Below are positions 34,466 through 45,532 of a DNA stretch of 64,000 nt, piece by piece (position 1 is the first letter of the stretch; the number at the start of each line of letters is the position of its first letter). The position numbers were made by a program, and so were the translations under genes. Source of the DNA: Acetobacter oryzoeni (GTDB taxonomy: Bacteria; Pseudomonadota; Alphaproteobacteria; Acetobacterales; Acetobacteraceae). Under the pieces are notes generated by a model. That model did not search any database and was not told the DNA's origin. It was given only the letters and a program-made list of their open reading frames with translations. The DNA lies in the NCBI RefSeq assembly GCF_004014775.2, contig NZ_CP042808.1, forward strand, positions 992,001 through 1,056,000, read 5' to 3'.

Positions 34466-35776
34466 TTAGCGTTTGGCAAGCGGCACATAGTCACGCTGCG
34501 GTGCGCCAATATAAAGCTGGCGAGGGCGGCTGATACGCTGGCCCGGTTCTTCAATCATTTCCTTCCACTGGCTAACCCAGCCGGTGGTGCGGGCCACGGC
34601 AAACAGCACGGTGAACATGCTGGTAGGGATGCCCATAGCCTTGAGAATAATGCCGGAGTAGAAATCCACATTCGGGTAGAGCTTGCGCTGCACGAAGTAA
34701 TCATCGCTCAGGGCAATTCTTTCCAGCTCAACAGCAAGATCCAGCAGCGGATCATCCTTAATGCCCAGTTCTGTCAGCACTTCGTGGCAGGTCTGCTGCA
34801 TGATCTTCGCGCGCGGGTCGAAGTTCTTGTAAACGCGGTGGCCAAAGCCCATCAGCTTCACGCCGCTGTTCTTGTCTTTTACCTGCGCAATAAAGGCGGG
34901 AATGTTTTCCTTTTTGCCAATATGCGCCAGCATTTTCAGCACGGCTTCATTGGCGCCACCGTGGGCAGGTCCCCACAGGGCGGCAATGCCCGCAGCAATA
35001 CATGCAAATGGATTGGCACCCGTAGAACCGGCAAGGCGCACGGTGGAGGTAGAAGCATTCTGTTCATGATCGGCATGCAGGATCAGAATCCGGTTCATGG
35101 CACGGGCCAGAACAGGGTTGACCTTGTAAGGTTCGGACATGCGCGCGAACATCATGGACAGGAAGTTTTCTGCGTAGTTCAGATCATTCCGCGGATAGAT
35201 AAAGGCTTCGCCCTGCGTGTATTTGTAAGCCCATGCCGCAATGGTTGGGATTTTGGCAATCAGCCGCATGGCTGCCAGATCCCGGTTGGCGGGAATGGCA
35301 ATATCGTTGGCATCTGGGTAGAAGGCAGACAAAGCCCCAACCGTGCCGCACAGAATGGCCATTGGGTGGGCATCACGCCGGAAGCCGTTAAAGAAGTTAC
35401 GGATCTGCTCGTGCAGCAGCGTATGGTTTGTAAGGGTGTTGGTGAAGGTGTCGTACTGTGCCTTGTTGGGCAGTTCACCATTCAGAAGCAGGTAGATAAC
35501 TTCTTCATAGGAAGCATTTTCCGCCAGCTGGGCAATGGGGTAACCACGGTGCAGCAGAACGCCCTTGTCACCATCAATAAAGGTAATTTTGCTGTTGCAG
35601 GCGGCTGTTTCCCCGTAACCTGGGTCAAACGTGAAAACGCCCAGTTGCGCAGGAAGTTTGCGGATGTCGACAACATCCGGTCCCAGAGTGCCTGAAAGCA
35701 CAGGCATTTCGGCGGACTTCCCACCAACCGAAATGGTAGCGGTAGATAGCTTACCTTCTTTCTGCGACGCGCTCAT
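34466..35776 (-). CDS. gltA: Citrate synthase (AarA-type)
   Basis: 436 residues, the type I hexameric enzyme that condenses acetyl-CoA with oxaloacetate. Catalytic residues sit in [13 protein letters not shown] (His), [12 protein letters not shown] (His) and PNVDFYSGI (Asp). [14 protein letters not shown] binds substrate. The start at [10 protein letters not shown] follows AAGGAAAC; an earlier in-frame ATG upstream would add a non-conserved leader. In Acetobacter aceti this gene is aarA, required for acetate resistance. Here aarC lies 2.1 kb away on the opposite strand. The gene is monocistronic with its own terminator. Confidence 0.97.
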   Translation of the reverse strand: MSASQKEGKLSTATISVGGKSAEMPVLSGTLGPDVVDIRKLPAQLGVFTFDPGYGETAACNSKITFIDGDKGVLLHRGYPIAQLAENASYEEVIYLLLNGELPNKAQYDTFTNTLTNHTLLHEQIRNFFNGFRRDAHPMAILCGTVGALSAFYPDANDIAIPANRDLAAMRLIAKIPTIAAWAYKYTQGEAFIYPRNDLNYAENFLSMMFARMSEPYKVNPVLARAMNRILILHADHEQNASTSTVRLAGSTGANPFACIAAGIAALWGPAHGGANEAVLKMLAHIGKKENIPAFIAQVKDKNSGVKLMGFGHRVYKNFDPRAKIMQQTCHEVLTELGIKDDPLLDLAVELERIALSDDYFVQRKLYPNVDFYSGIILKAMGIPTSMFTVLFAVARTTGWVSQWKEMIEEPGQRISRPRQLYIGAPQRDYVPLAKR

Positions 35777-35871
35777 TAGTGTTTCCTTTTGCATGTTTGG
35801 GCCACGGTCGCTGCTGCGGCCTGCTCGTTCCACTTTGTCACCTATTCAAAAGGAAACCGGAAGATTGCCGG

Positions 35872-35891
35872 CGATAAACGAAGCGTTATCG
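35872..35891. promoter_or_regulatory. Inverted repeat upstream of citrate synthase gene
   Basis: CGATAA and TTATCG half sites with an 8-base centre lie 96 bases before the gltA/aarA start. This is a typical size for a dimeric repressor or activator site, but no known consensus is matched. Confidence 0.3.
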
Positions 35892-35928
35892 GAACGGAGT
35901 ATGCTTGGAAAACCACAGTTTTTTGGGA

Positions 35929-36453
35929 TTAGGGTCGCGCGAATGTGTGCAAATGCATGCTTTGGCCATCGCACATTTGCCAGCGTGTCATATCTGGCAA
36001 TGTGTCGCTTCCATACATTTCAAAAATGGCAACGGCCCCTGGCGCGAATCCCTGGTCCAGTTCGCTGGCCTGCATGTCTAAGTGGTGGGCTAATAAGGAA
36101 ATACCCGGATTATGCCCTACCATCAGCACGGTAAAAGCTGAATCGGGCACCTGCTGAATACGTGCCAACAAAGCCTCGGGCATGGCTTCGTAAATATCTG
36201 CACAGTAATCTGGAGCAGGAAGCGTAGCAGGTAGAGCCGCCAGCGCACCTGCCAAGGTCTGCCGCGTGCGTAAGGCCGGGCTACATATAATGCTGTCAGG
36301 AACAATATTCTGCGCTGCCAGCCACTGCCCGCAGCGGCGTGCCGCCTCTTGTCCCACAGGTGTAAGGGGGCGGTTCATATCAGCTTCGGCGCTGAAATCT
36401 CCTAAAGGGGCGGAAGCCGCTTCAGCATGGCGAAGCAGAACAAGGCGGCGCAT
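35929..36453 (-). CDS. SixA-like histidine phosphatase
   Basis: A 174-residue protein of the histidine phosphatase (phosphoglycerate mutase) superfamily. LVLLRHAEAA carries the RHG-type catalytic His; TPVGQEAARRCGQW, SPALRTRQTLAG and VLMVGHNPGI are the other conserved motifs, with the second His in GHNPG. It is closest to SixA, which removes phosphate from phosphohistidine in phosphorelay proteins. It lies just upstream of gltA/aarA on the same strand and may be cotranscribed with the chorismate mutase gene. Confidence 0.85.
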   Translation of the reverse strand: MRRLVLLRHAEAASAPLGDFSAEADMNRPLTPVGQEAARRCGQWLAAQNIVPDSIICSPALRTRQTLAGALAALPATLPAPDYCADIYEAMPEALLARIQQVPDSAFTVLMVGHNPGISLLAHHLDMQASELDQGFAPGAVAIFEMYGSDTLPDMTRWQMCDGQSMHLHTFARP

Positions 36454-36462
36454 GCGTGGGCC

Positions 36463-36792
36463 TTACGCTTTGGGAGCTGCGGCTGTTTGCCGTGCGATGG
36501 CTTCATGATGCCGGATAACTTCATGGATAATGAAGTTCAGGAACTTTTCAGCAAAGTCCGGGTCCAGATGCGCATCTTCTGCCAGTTTGCGCAGGCGGGC
36601 AATCTGCTGGGCCTCACGCGCAGGGTCTGCCGGCGGCATGTTGTAGCGTGCTTTAAGCGCCCCCACGGCCTTGGTGCAGCGGAAACGTTCCGCCAGCATG
36701 GAAACCAGGGCGGAATCGATATTATCAATGCTGCGGCGCAGGTCCTGAAGGGCCTGAGTGGGGGAGATGGACTGGTCGTCTGTCACGGTCAT
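36463..36792 (-). CDS. Chorismate mutase (AroQ type)
   Basis: 109 residues, converting chorismate to prephenate for Phe/Tyr synthesis. LQDLRRSIDNIDSALVSMLAERF is the first helix with the catalytic Arg. KARYNMPPADPAREAQQIARL and EKFLNFIIHEVIRHHEAIA complete the all-helical AroQ fold. It is monofunctional, with no fused dehydratase or dehydrogenase. It is nine bases upstream of the SixA-like gene. Confidence 0.9.
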   Translation of the reverse strand: MTVTDDQSISPTQALQDLRRSIDNIDSALVSMLAERFRCTKAVGALKARYNMPPADPAREAQQIARLRKLAEDAHLDPDFAEKFLNFIIHEVIRHHEAIARQTAAAPKA

Positions 36793-36858
36793 GCTGTTCC
36801 GGTTCTGTCAGAATATGCACCAGCGCCTGTAAGATGCGCTGTGGTTGGTAAAGTCTGT

Positions 36859-37590
36859 TCAGGCTTTTTCCACAAAAGGTGGGGGCAGGTCTAGCCATGC
36901 CAGATGTCCCCCTTTACCCGCACCCGTATCTACAAAAATGGCCTGCCCGCCAGAACGGCCGGGAATGGCCAGCGGGCAGCCATTGGTGGAGCGCTGATCA
37001 TGCCCGCAATAGATGGTGTATCCGGCTGGAATAGTGTTTACCCAGTTAAGTGTGCGTTCGGGGTATCCATCTGGCTGCATGCGGTTTGTGGTTTCCCCAA
37101 ACAATGCGCGGGAAAGCAGGTAGGTCACGCGGCCCAACGGTGGTGGAGGTGGCTCCATCAACATGCGTGGGTCAAACGCGCCATGTACAAAAACGATCTG
37201 GCCCATCACCAGCCACGCGGGGGCGTTTTCCAGCACAGGTAAAAGGGCATGCAGCACATCTGTGTTTTCTGGCCGGTAAAGCTGCGCCAGCGTGTCTTCC
37301 AGATGAGGGGTAGAGCGCAAACGCTTGCCCATAAGGGCGCGGCCAAGTTTGCGATCATGGTTGCCAATTAAGAACAGGCCACGTTTTTCATGCATCACCT
37401 GCAACATCAGCCGCAAAACACCTGCGCTGTCTGGCCCGTAATCTACCAGATCACCCAGCTGAATCACAAAGCGGTCTGTGGCAACGGCGTGGCGGAAAGC
37501 GTCCAGATCTCCATGCACGTCCCCCACAATGCGGAGTCCGTTTCGCATTGCATCTTTCACGTTTCCGTCAGGGGGAAGCAGCTCAAGCAT
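36859..37590 (-). CDS. Calcineurin-like metallophosphatase
   Basis: 243 residues with the metal-binding motifs of the PPP/metallophosphoesterase superfamily: LRIVGDVHGDLDAF (GDxHG), IQLGDLVDYGPDS (GDxxDxG), LFLIGNHDRKLG (GNHD), FVHGAFDP and YTIYCGHDQRS. It resembles PrpE/ApaH-like and Ser/Thr protein phosphatases; the substrate is undetermined. Same strand as chorismate mutase, 66 bases upstream. Confidence 0.85.
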   Translation of the reverse strand: MLELLPPDGNVKDAMRNGLRIVGDVHGDLDAFRHAVATDRFVIQLGDLVDYGPDSAGVLRLMLQVMHEKRGLFLIGNHDRKLGRALMGKRLRSTPHLEDTLAQLYRPENTDVLHALLPVLENAPAWLVMGQIVFVHGAFDPRMLMEPPPPPLGRVTYLLSRALFGETTNRMQPDGYPERTLNWVNTIPAGYTIYCGHDQRSTNGCPLAIPGRSGGQAIFVDTGAGKGGHLAWLDLPPPFVEKA

Positions 37591-37781
37591 GGTGTTTTAA
37601 TCCGTTATTTCCTTACTTCCATGTAGGCTTTTCGAGATCAAACAGGAACTGGAACAGCAAGTTTTTTTTCATTTACCTCCAGATCATGCACAAGTATGTG
37701 ACGCGCCAGCACGATCTGTTTGCGCTTACGTTATACGGGCAATCGGGTTTTTGAAAAAACAGCCTGAAACGGAAGGATAAC
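37591..37781. other. Upstream region of aarC: no recognisable gene
   Basis: Non-coding, moderately AT-rich stretch between the metallophosphatase start (minus) and the small ORF before aarC. A T8 run lies at 37662-37669. I found no confident promoter, riboswitch or operator. Confidence 0.4.
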
Positions 37782-39415
<1,634 letters not shown>

Positions 39416-39423
39416 AATGAAGG

Positions 39424-39454
39424 AGAGGGGCAGGTTTTCTGCCTCTTTTTTTTT
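39424..39454 (+). terminator. aarC terminator 1
   Basis: Stem GGCAG / CTGCC extended by flanking pairs, followed by a run of ten or more T. Confidence 0.8.
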
Positions 39455-39456
39455 TC

Positions 39457-39503
39457 AGGCTTCTTCCTGCATCTTCTCATGAGAGGTGGGAAGAAGCCTT
39501 TTT
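39457..39503 (+). terminator. aarC terminator 2 (11-bp stem)
   Basis: AGGCTTCTTCC / GGAAGAAGCCT perfect stem with a 21-base loop, followed by four T. It sits directly behind the first terminator. It precedes the convergent gene ending at 39508 and may also protect that gene. Confidence 0.65.
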
Positions 39504-39507
39504 ATGC

Positions 39508-40266
39508 TCAGCTCTTGTTGGCTGTTGTATCGGCCAGTTGCGTAGGCTGCTGCGTAATCATGATATCTACGGGCCGTTCAGCCAGAAACTCGCTGGTGGA
39601 GCCTTTGGGAGCACCCGGATTATCCGTAATAATGGCTTCGGCATCGCGGTGCGTCAGCGCAAACAGGTGCGGGGTGGCGGAGGGTGAAAGATACGCGGCA
39701 TAAGGGTGGCGGCCAGCCAGCTTATGGGCGGCATAGGCATCCCGCTCGGAATTGACGGGAATGGCAACCATAATTTTGGAATCGGCATGCAGAACGGTTT
39801 CTGTGTCCTTATGGTCTGAAGGCACCAGAATAACCCTGTCCCGCATCCGGGTTTTGCGCACCAGTTTCACCACATTATCTGCACTGGCACTGTTGATATC
39901 CAGCATGAGCAATGTGTTGGAGTGGTGGGCAGAGGCCAGCACGCCTTCCAGCTCGTTAGAGCCGGGTTCCACCATAACGCGCCCATCTGGCCCATTGGCA
40001 AGTTCCAGCCGCAGCATGGAAGGCACGCCATCATGCGGGGAGGAGGTGGAAACCGGGGTGGTTACAAGCCCTGTGCCCGGTGTGCAAACAATCAGCCCGT
40101 GGTGGATGCGTGCCATAATGCCATAGGCCTTGGAGTGTTGCACAACCAGCGTTGTACCCACTGCCACGCACAGCCCAACAGCCAGAGCGATCTTTTTAAA
40201 GCAGCCACGAGAAGACTTGCTGCTCTGTTGCACAGAGATGTCAGCCGCCTTTTCAGGATGCGACAT
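39508..40266 (-). CDS. Membrane-anchored protein, weakly GDPD-like
   Basis: 252 residues. A short polar start (MSHPEKAADISVQQS) is followed by one hydrophobic helix at about residues 25-45, then an extracytoplasmic domain. The segment LLMLDINSASADNVVKLVRKTRM and the end VDIMITQQP recall the middle and last strands of glycerophosphodiester phosphodiesterase barrels, but the N-terminal catalytic His motif (HRG) and the ENT motif are not seen. It may therefore be an inactive or divergent relative. The start overlaps the end of smc by 14 bases, so it is probably translated from the smc message. Confidence 0.6.
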   Translation of the reverse strand: MSHPEKAADISVQQSSKSSRGCFKKIALAVGLCVAVGTTLVVQHSKAYGIMARIHHGLIVCTPGTGLVTTPVSTSSPHDGVPSMLRLELANGPDGRVMVEPGSNELEGVLASAHHSNTLLMLDINSASADNVVKLVRKTRMRDRVILVPSDHKDTETVLHADSKIMVAIPVNSERDAYAAHKLAGRHPYAAYLSPSATPHLFALTHRDAEAIITDNPGAPKGSTSEFLAERPVDIMITQQPTQLADTTANKS

Positions 40267-43200
40267 TCGGTTCTTCCTTATCATTCTGGCCAGCCATGGA
40301 AGCAGCCCGTGCCAGATCAACTGAAAGCACGCGGCTTACGCCTCGCTCCTGCATGGTGACACCAAACAGGTGGTCCATATGGGCCATAGTTAACTGATGG
40401 TGGGTTACCACCAGAAAACGGGTTCCCGCTTCGGTTACCATATCACCAAGTAGGGCACTAAAGCGGCCCACATTGGCATCATCCAGCGGTGCGTCCACTT
40501 CATCAAGAACGCATACTGGTGCAGGGTTACAGCGGAAAACCGCGAAAATCAATGACAATGCGGTTAAAGCTTGTTCACCCCCCGAAAGAAGGGAAAGTGT
40601 AGCAAGCTTTTTGCCCGGCGGCTGGGCGTAAATTTCCAGCCCGGCTTCCAGCGGATCATCACTCCCCACCAGCCCCAGATGCGCCCGCCCGCCGCCAAAC
40701 ATGCGGGTGAACAAAGACTGGAAGTGGTGATCTACCTGCGTGAACACAGCCATCAGCCGTTCACGCCCTTCCTTATTTAGTGTGCCGATGGAGCCACGCA
40801 AGCGGCTGATGGCGGCTTCAAGGTCAGCAATCTCATCTGCCAGCGTGCGCGCTTGGGTAGAGGCTTCTTCTGCTTCAATTTCTGCACGCAGGTTAACCGG
40901 TCCCATATCTTCGCGTTCACGCGTGAGGCGAGAGATCTTACGGCGCAGGGAGCTTTCGGCAGCTTCTGTTAGATCCCCCGTGGGTTGGCGCGGTGGGGTG
41001 GGGGTATCTGCCAAAAGCTGATCCAGAATAGCCTGAGCCTGTTCACTTTTGGCATCGGCTTTCAGCAGGTTTTCACGTGCTGTGTTTAGTTCGGCTTCTG
41101 TGCGGCGGCGCTGTTCATTGGCGGCATTTAAGGCAGATTCGGCTTCAGCGCGTATTTTATCGGCCTGTGCGTAGGCTTCTTCAGCCTCTTCCAATGCTGA
41201 AAGGGTTTGCTGCTTCTGGCGTTGCGCTTCGGCCGGAAGTTCTGAAACCTTGGTGTGTTCATTACGTGCCGCTTCCACGCGCTGGGCTGCGTTTTCAGCT
41301 TCTGCGTTGGCTGTGGTGGCGCGTTGGCTCCATTCTTCTTCTGCGGCCACAAGAGATGTCAGGCGTGTTTCCAGCGTTGAGGCTTCAGCCTGCAGCGTGG
41401 CGCGCAGTTCTCGCGTGGCTTCTAGCTGGCTGGTAAGGGCCGCGCGTTGCGTGTGCAGATGGGCAAGCGTTTCCTCGGCATCTTGCGGCAGGGCAGTTGC
41501 TGTTTGGGCTTCTGTTTGTGTGGCGGTTGTGAGTTTGTCTTGTGCGTCCTGCTGCTCTTGCTGCAATTCTTCTAGCCGAGGGGTCAGGGCGGCAATGCGG
41601 CTGCGCAGGGTAAGGGCCTGCTCCTGCATTTTTTGCTGCTGCTGTGTGCTGGCTTGGGCCGCCTGTTCAGCTTGGGTAAAGGTGGATGAGGCCGTTTGAA
41701 AAGCCTGTTGCGCCTGTTCCAGATTATCTTGTGCGTCTTTCAGGGCCGCGGCTGTGGCATTTTCTGTTTGAGCAGATGTGAGGCGCTGCTCAAGTTCAAG
41801 AACATTGGCTTCTTCCGCTTCCAGATTCTGGCGTAGGCGCTGGCGTTCTGGTGCAAGCGTTTCCAGCCGCGTTGTGGCGGCTGTGTGCTGGTTTTCTGTT
41901 TGGGTCTGTTTTTGCTGGACGCGTTGGAAGGTCTGTTCCGCCAGTTTAAGAGCTGTGCGGCAGTCCTGCTCCGTTTTTTGCGCGGCTGTATGCTGTTCCC
42001 GCGCGGTGGTAAGAGCTTGCTGAAAGTTTTGCGCCGGAGGTAAGGCCTGTTGTGCTGCTGTAGCGGTAGCCAAGGCCGATTCAGCCTCGGTTTTAGCAGC
42101 AAGCGCGCGCTCCTGTTGGGGGCGAAGCGCATCTAACCTTGCCCGGAAAGACGTGTGTTGGCGTTCTAACTCGGATTCCTGCGTGCGGGCTTTTTGCAGG
42201 CTCTGTTCCAGCTTGCTGCGCTCTACGCGCTGTTCCTGAGCCTGTTTTTCTCCGGCTTGCACGTTGGTGCGGGCGGCTACGGCTTTTTCTTCGGCTTGCG
42301 GAACGTGCTGTTCCATTTCTGCGATGCGGGTCGAGGTTTCACGCAGAATACGGCGTTGGGCCAACCTGCGGGCAGAGGAATCGGGTTCACCCGCGCGGGT
42401 GTAAAAGCCATCCCACCGCCATAAATCCCCTGCGCGAGAGACCAGACATTGCCCCGGCAGAAGTTGTGCCTGCAAACTGGCACCATCTGTGCCATCGGGT
42501 ACAACGCCAGTATATGCCAGCACCCTGTTCAGTTCTGGCGGTGCGGTAATAACGGATTTAAGGGCAACAGCTTTGCCGGGCAGAGGTGCGGCAGTTGCAT
42601 CTTTTAGCAAATGCCAGCCACGGGGGGCATTGTCTGCTGCGGGGGCATCCAGCCCATCTGTGAGTGCTACAGCCAGCGCAACTTCATATTCCTCGGGAAC
42701 GGTGATCTGCGCGGATATGGGTTCAGCCGAGGCTTCTTTCTCATTCCCCAGTGCTTCGGCCAAGCCTTCAGCTTGTGCGCGTAGGCGGGTAAGTTCGGCA
42801 TGCAGGGTGGTAAGCTGCTGCTGTGTTTGTGTTTGTTCCTGCCGGTGTTGTTGCAGGTTATGTTCGGTTGTTTCCAGCGCCTGCACAACTTTTTGCAGGG
42901 CCTGTTCTTGCGTGGTGCGTTGTTCCCGCGCTTGCTTCAGCGCATCTTCTGGCGGGGCTTCTGCCAGTGTTTTTTCCAGCGCCTGCGTTAGGGTCTGGGC
43001 TTCCTGCGTTGCGCGTTTAAGAGAGGATTCGGCGGCCCGCAGGGTGTTTTCTGCATTGCGGCGCTGGGCTTCGGCTTCCTGCGCGGCGCGGCTGGCATCT
43101 GTTAGGGCTGTGTTGGTGTTCAGCCGTTCTGTTTCGGCTTTTTCCAGTGCGTCACGCGCAGCCTGCACGGCTTGGGCGGCAGCATCGGTTTCCTGCTTGA

Positions 43201-44800
43201 GTTGAAGCCGGATGCTTTCATCAACCAAAGCGGCAAGTGTATCGGCATGGCGTTTTTCCGCTTGGGCCAGATCAGCCTTGAGGGAAACAAGCCGCGTGCG
43301 CGCCTGTTCCAGCGTGCGGCGGAGTTCGGTTAGCGCTTGCTCCGCAGCCTGTGCATTATTGCGCGCAACGGAAAGTGCGACATTGCATTCAGACCGTGTG
43401 CGTTCTGCCGTATCCAGTGTGGTTTTGGCGTTCTGGAAAGCGGCTTGGGCATCTTCTACAGCTTTTTGTGTAGCCTGAATGGCCTCTGCATCCGGCAGTT
43501 GCTGCTCTAACGATGCAAGCTCAGCCTGTAATGCTGTGTATGCTGCCGCAATACGGGCATGGTGGTTTTGTGCTGCCGTCAGATTTTCGGCTGCGCGATC
43601 ATGTGCCGCGCGCGCTGTGTTAAGTTCGGCGGTAAGCTGGGCAAGTTTCTGCTCTGTTTCTACCAGCTCTTTGGCCAATGCCTGCTGCTTTGCCTCTGCT
43701 TCTGCCGTGCGCGTAGGCAGTGAGGTAATAGCAGCTTCTGTTTCTGCTTTTTCGGCCTTCAGGCGTTCAAGCGTTGCTGCGGCATCATCCAGACGGGTTT
43801 TGGCTGCGTCTGCATCGGCCTCATGCTGTTTTAGGCGTTCTGCGGCATCATTGGCCTGTGTGGCGGCGCGTTCTTCTTCCCGTGCAACGCCTTCAGCCAA
43901 TACGCGGCACCGTTCCAGCGCGGTGCGGGCAGCATCGGCTTTTTCTCTGGCGCCGGGTAAAACCTTGTTGGCTTCAAATTCGGCAACCACAGCACTTTCT
44001 GCGGCTTCTTCATGCTCGGTCAGGGCTTTGCGGGCGCGGGCGGCGTTATCAATGGCGCGCTCTACAGCCAGCCGAGCGCGGGCATGCAGCACGGCCAGAA
44101 GTTCTGTTTCGGCTTCTCGCAACGCGGCGGAAAGTTCACGGTAACGGCTGGCATCGCGGGATTGTTCGGCCAGTCCATCCAACCTGTCTGAAAGTTGCTG
44201 GCGGCGGTCTTCTGCGCGTGTCAGGTTGGATTCTGTGGCACGCAGTTTGAGTTCCGCTTCATGCCTGCGGGCATGCAGGCCGGTAATGCCTGCGGCTTCT
44301 TCCAAAATGGTGCGGCGTTCTTCTGGCCGCGCGCCAACCAGCATGGCCACGCGGCCTTGGCTGACCATGGCAGAAGAGCGTGCGCCAGATGCCAGATCGG
44401 CAAACAGGGTTTGCACATCTCGCGCACGTACGGGCCGGCCATTTATGCGGTAATCACTGCCAGACCCGCGTTCTGCCCGGCGGGTAATCTGCAGTTCGTC
44501 CATATCTGCAAAGGCAGCGGGGCCAAAGCCCTTGGTGCCTTCCAGCGTAACAGTAACTTCGGCTAAAGATCGGGCAGGGCGGCCCGTGGTGCCTGCAAAA
44601 ATAAGATCATCCATTTCCCCCCCACGGAGGGAACGTGCGGACGATTCACCCATCACCCAGCGCAGGGCTTCCACCACATTGGATTTGCCACACCCATTGG
44701 GGCCGACAATGCCTGTCAGCCCGGGCAGGATTTCCACCGTTACCGGATCCGCAAAACTTTTGAATCCGACAATGCGCAGACGAACGAAACGAACTGTCAT
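40253..44800 (-). CDS. smc: Chromosome segregation protein SMC (unusually long arms)
   Basis: 1515 residues. The N-terminal ATPase half has IVGPNGCGKSNVVEALRWVM (Walker A, near residue 32). The C-terminal half has LSGGEQALTALSLIFAVF (signature, about 1400) and VCVLDEVDAPLDDANV (Walker B, about 1435). A hinge-like globular segment lies at about residues 700-815 (VPEEYEVALAVALTDGLDAP). The flanking coiled-coil arms of roughly 530 residues each are rich in Ala, Gln, Glu and Thr. Most bacterial SMC proteins have about 1150-1190 residues, so both arms are extended symmetrically. No scpA or scpB is adjacent. Confidence 0.95.
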   Translation of the reverse strand: MTVRFVRLRIVGFKSFADPVTVEILPGLTGIVGPNGCGKSNVVEALRWVMGESSARSLRGGEMDDLIFAGTTGRPARSLAEVTVTLEGTKGFGPAAFADMDELQITRRAERGSGSDYRINGRPVRARDVQTLFADLASGARSSAMVSQGRVAMLVGARPEERRTILEEAAGITGLHARRHEAELKLRATESNLTRAEDRRQQLSDRLDGLAEQSRDASRYRELSAALREAETELLAVLHARARLAVERAIDNAARARKALTEHEEAAESAVVAEFEANKVLPGAREKADAARTALERCRVLAEGVAREEERAATQANDAAERLKQHEADADAAKTRLDDAAATLERLKAEKAETEAAITSLPTRTAEAEAKQQALAKELVETEQKLAQLTAELNTARAAHDRAAENLTAAQNHHARIAAAYTALQAELASLEQQLPDAEAIQATQKAVEDAQAAFQNAKTTLDTAERTRSECNVALSVARNNAQAAEQALTELRRTLEQARTRLVSLKADLAQAEKRHADTLAALVDESIRLQLKQETDAAAQAVQAARDALEKAETERLNTNTALTDASRAAQEAEAQRRNAENTLRAAESSLKRATQEAQTLTQALEKTLAEAPPEDALKQAREQRTTQEQALQKVVQALETTEHNLQQHRQEQTQTQQQLTTLHAELTRLRAQAEGLAEALGNEKEASAEPISAQITVPEEYEVALAVALTDGLDAPAADNAPRGWHLLKDATAAPLPGKAVALKSVITAPPELNRVLAYTGVVPDGTDGASLQAQLLPGQCLVSRAGDLWRWDGFYTRAGEPDSSARRLAQRRILRETSTRIAEMEQHVPQAEEKAVAARTNVQAGEKQAQEQRVERSKLEQSLQKARTQESELERQHTSFRARLDALRPQQERALAAKTEAESALATATAAQQALPPAQNFQQALTTAREQHTAAQKTEQDCRTALKLAEQTFQRVQQKQTQTENQHTAATTRLETLAPERQRLRQNLEAEEANVLELEQRLTSAQTENATAAALKDAQDNLEQAQQAFQTASSTFTQAEQAAQASTQQQQKMQEQALTLRSRIAALTPRLEELQQEQQDAQDKLTTATQTEAQTATALPQDAEETLAHLHTQRAALTSQLEATRELRATLQAEASTLETRLTSLVAAEEEWSQRATTANAEAENAAQRVEAARNEHTKVSELPAEAQRQKQQTLSALEEAEEAYAQADKIRAEAESALNAANEQRRRTEAELNTARENLLKADAKSEQAQAILDQLLADTPTPPRQPTGDLTEAAESSLRRKISRLTREREDMGPVNLRAEIEAEEASTQARTLADEIADLEAAISRLRGSIGTLNKEGRERLMAVFTQVDHHFQSLFTRMFGGGRAHLGLVGSDDPLEAGLEIYAQPPGKKLATLSLLSGGEQALTALSLIFAVFRCNPAPVCVLDEVDAPLDDANVGRFSALLGDMVTEAGTRFLVVTHHQLTMAHMDHLFGVTMQERGVSRVLSVDLARAASMAGQNDKEEPNVAS

Positions 44801-44839
44801 GCAGGTATAGGGCGCGGGCTCAGGACAACATGCGTAGGC

Positions 44840-45460
44840 TTAGCTGGCTTTAGCCAAATATTTGGTGAAGTCCTCATAAGTCAGCGCGCTGGACACCTGC
44901 TCCTTGTTATTGAAGCGGAAGGTGGGGGTGGAATCAAAATGGAATTTGTCCTGCGCTTCCGTCTGCTGGTTCAGGATGAACTGCATGAGCTGCTGATCAG
45001 CAATGGCTTTTTCAAACGTATCGCCCGGCATGCCGGCAAAGGCCGCCATTTTCTTCAGCTCATCCTTCGGGCTGCCTTCCTTGATGTAGGCCCAGCGATC
45101 GAGGCTGGAAAGCAGGGAGGAGCAGAAAGGCTCATACCGTTCTGGCGGCAGGGTGCGGGCTACCATGGCGGCAACCGTTGCAAGCTGATCTGTGGGGAAA
45201 TCATGAAAAACGTAGCGGATTTTCCCGGTATCAATCAGTTCTTTCTGCACCTGTGGGAAGGTGTTTTCTGCAAAGTGTGCACAATGAATGCAGGTAAGGG
45301 AGAACCATTCTTCCACCACAATCTTGGCGTTGGGGTTGCCCAGTTCACGCGGGGTAAAGCGTGTATCCGTGGCATCTGCCGCCAGAGAAATACCGCGCAG
45401 GGCAGTGGAGGCAACGGCCAGACTTCCGGCAGCGAGAATGGAACGGCGGGTGAAAGACAT
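44840..45460 (-). CDS. DsbA-like thiol:disulfide oxidoreductase, Tat signal
   Basis: 206 residues. MSFTRRSILAAGSLAVAST has twin Arg before a hydrophobic core, so Tat export is likely. The thioredoxin-like domain has the active site SLTCIHCAHFAENTF (CIHC), and the cis-Pro motif is FDSTPTFRFNN. The inserted helical domain (residues about 95-160) is typical of DsbA. Related 27-kDa outer-membrane-like proteins in Acetobacteraceae are annotated as DsbA family. It is 39 bases upstream of smc and 72 bases after corC, so it could belong to either operon. Confidence 0.86.
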   Translation of the reverse strand: MSFTRRSILAAGSLAVASTALRGISLAADATDTRFTPRELGNPNAKIVVEEWFSLTCIHCAHFAENTFPQVQKELIDTGKIRYVFHDFPTDQLATVAAMVARTLPPERYEPFCSSLLSSLDRWAYIKEGSPKDELKKMAAFAGMPGDTFEKAIADQQLMQFILNQQTEAQDKFHFDSTPTFRFNNKEQVSSALTYEDFTKYLAKAS

Positions 45461-45532
45461 GGAAATCCGGTCTCCCTTGGTGGGTGCAAATCAGTAAGCG
45501 GTTAAAGGCATGACGGCAGATTTGCTCTGCCG

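Noticed and set aside
34784..35695. 303-codon plus-strand frame opposite citrate synthase
   Set aside because: Antisense to catalytic parts of citrate synthase; composition is that of a mirrored frame.
43479..44144. Ser/Ala/Arg-rich 221-codon frame opposite smc
   Set aside because: Low-complexity mirror of the SMC coiled coil (Ala, Gln and Glu codons read backwards).
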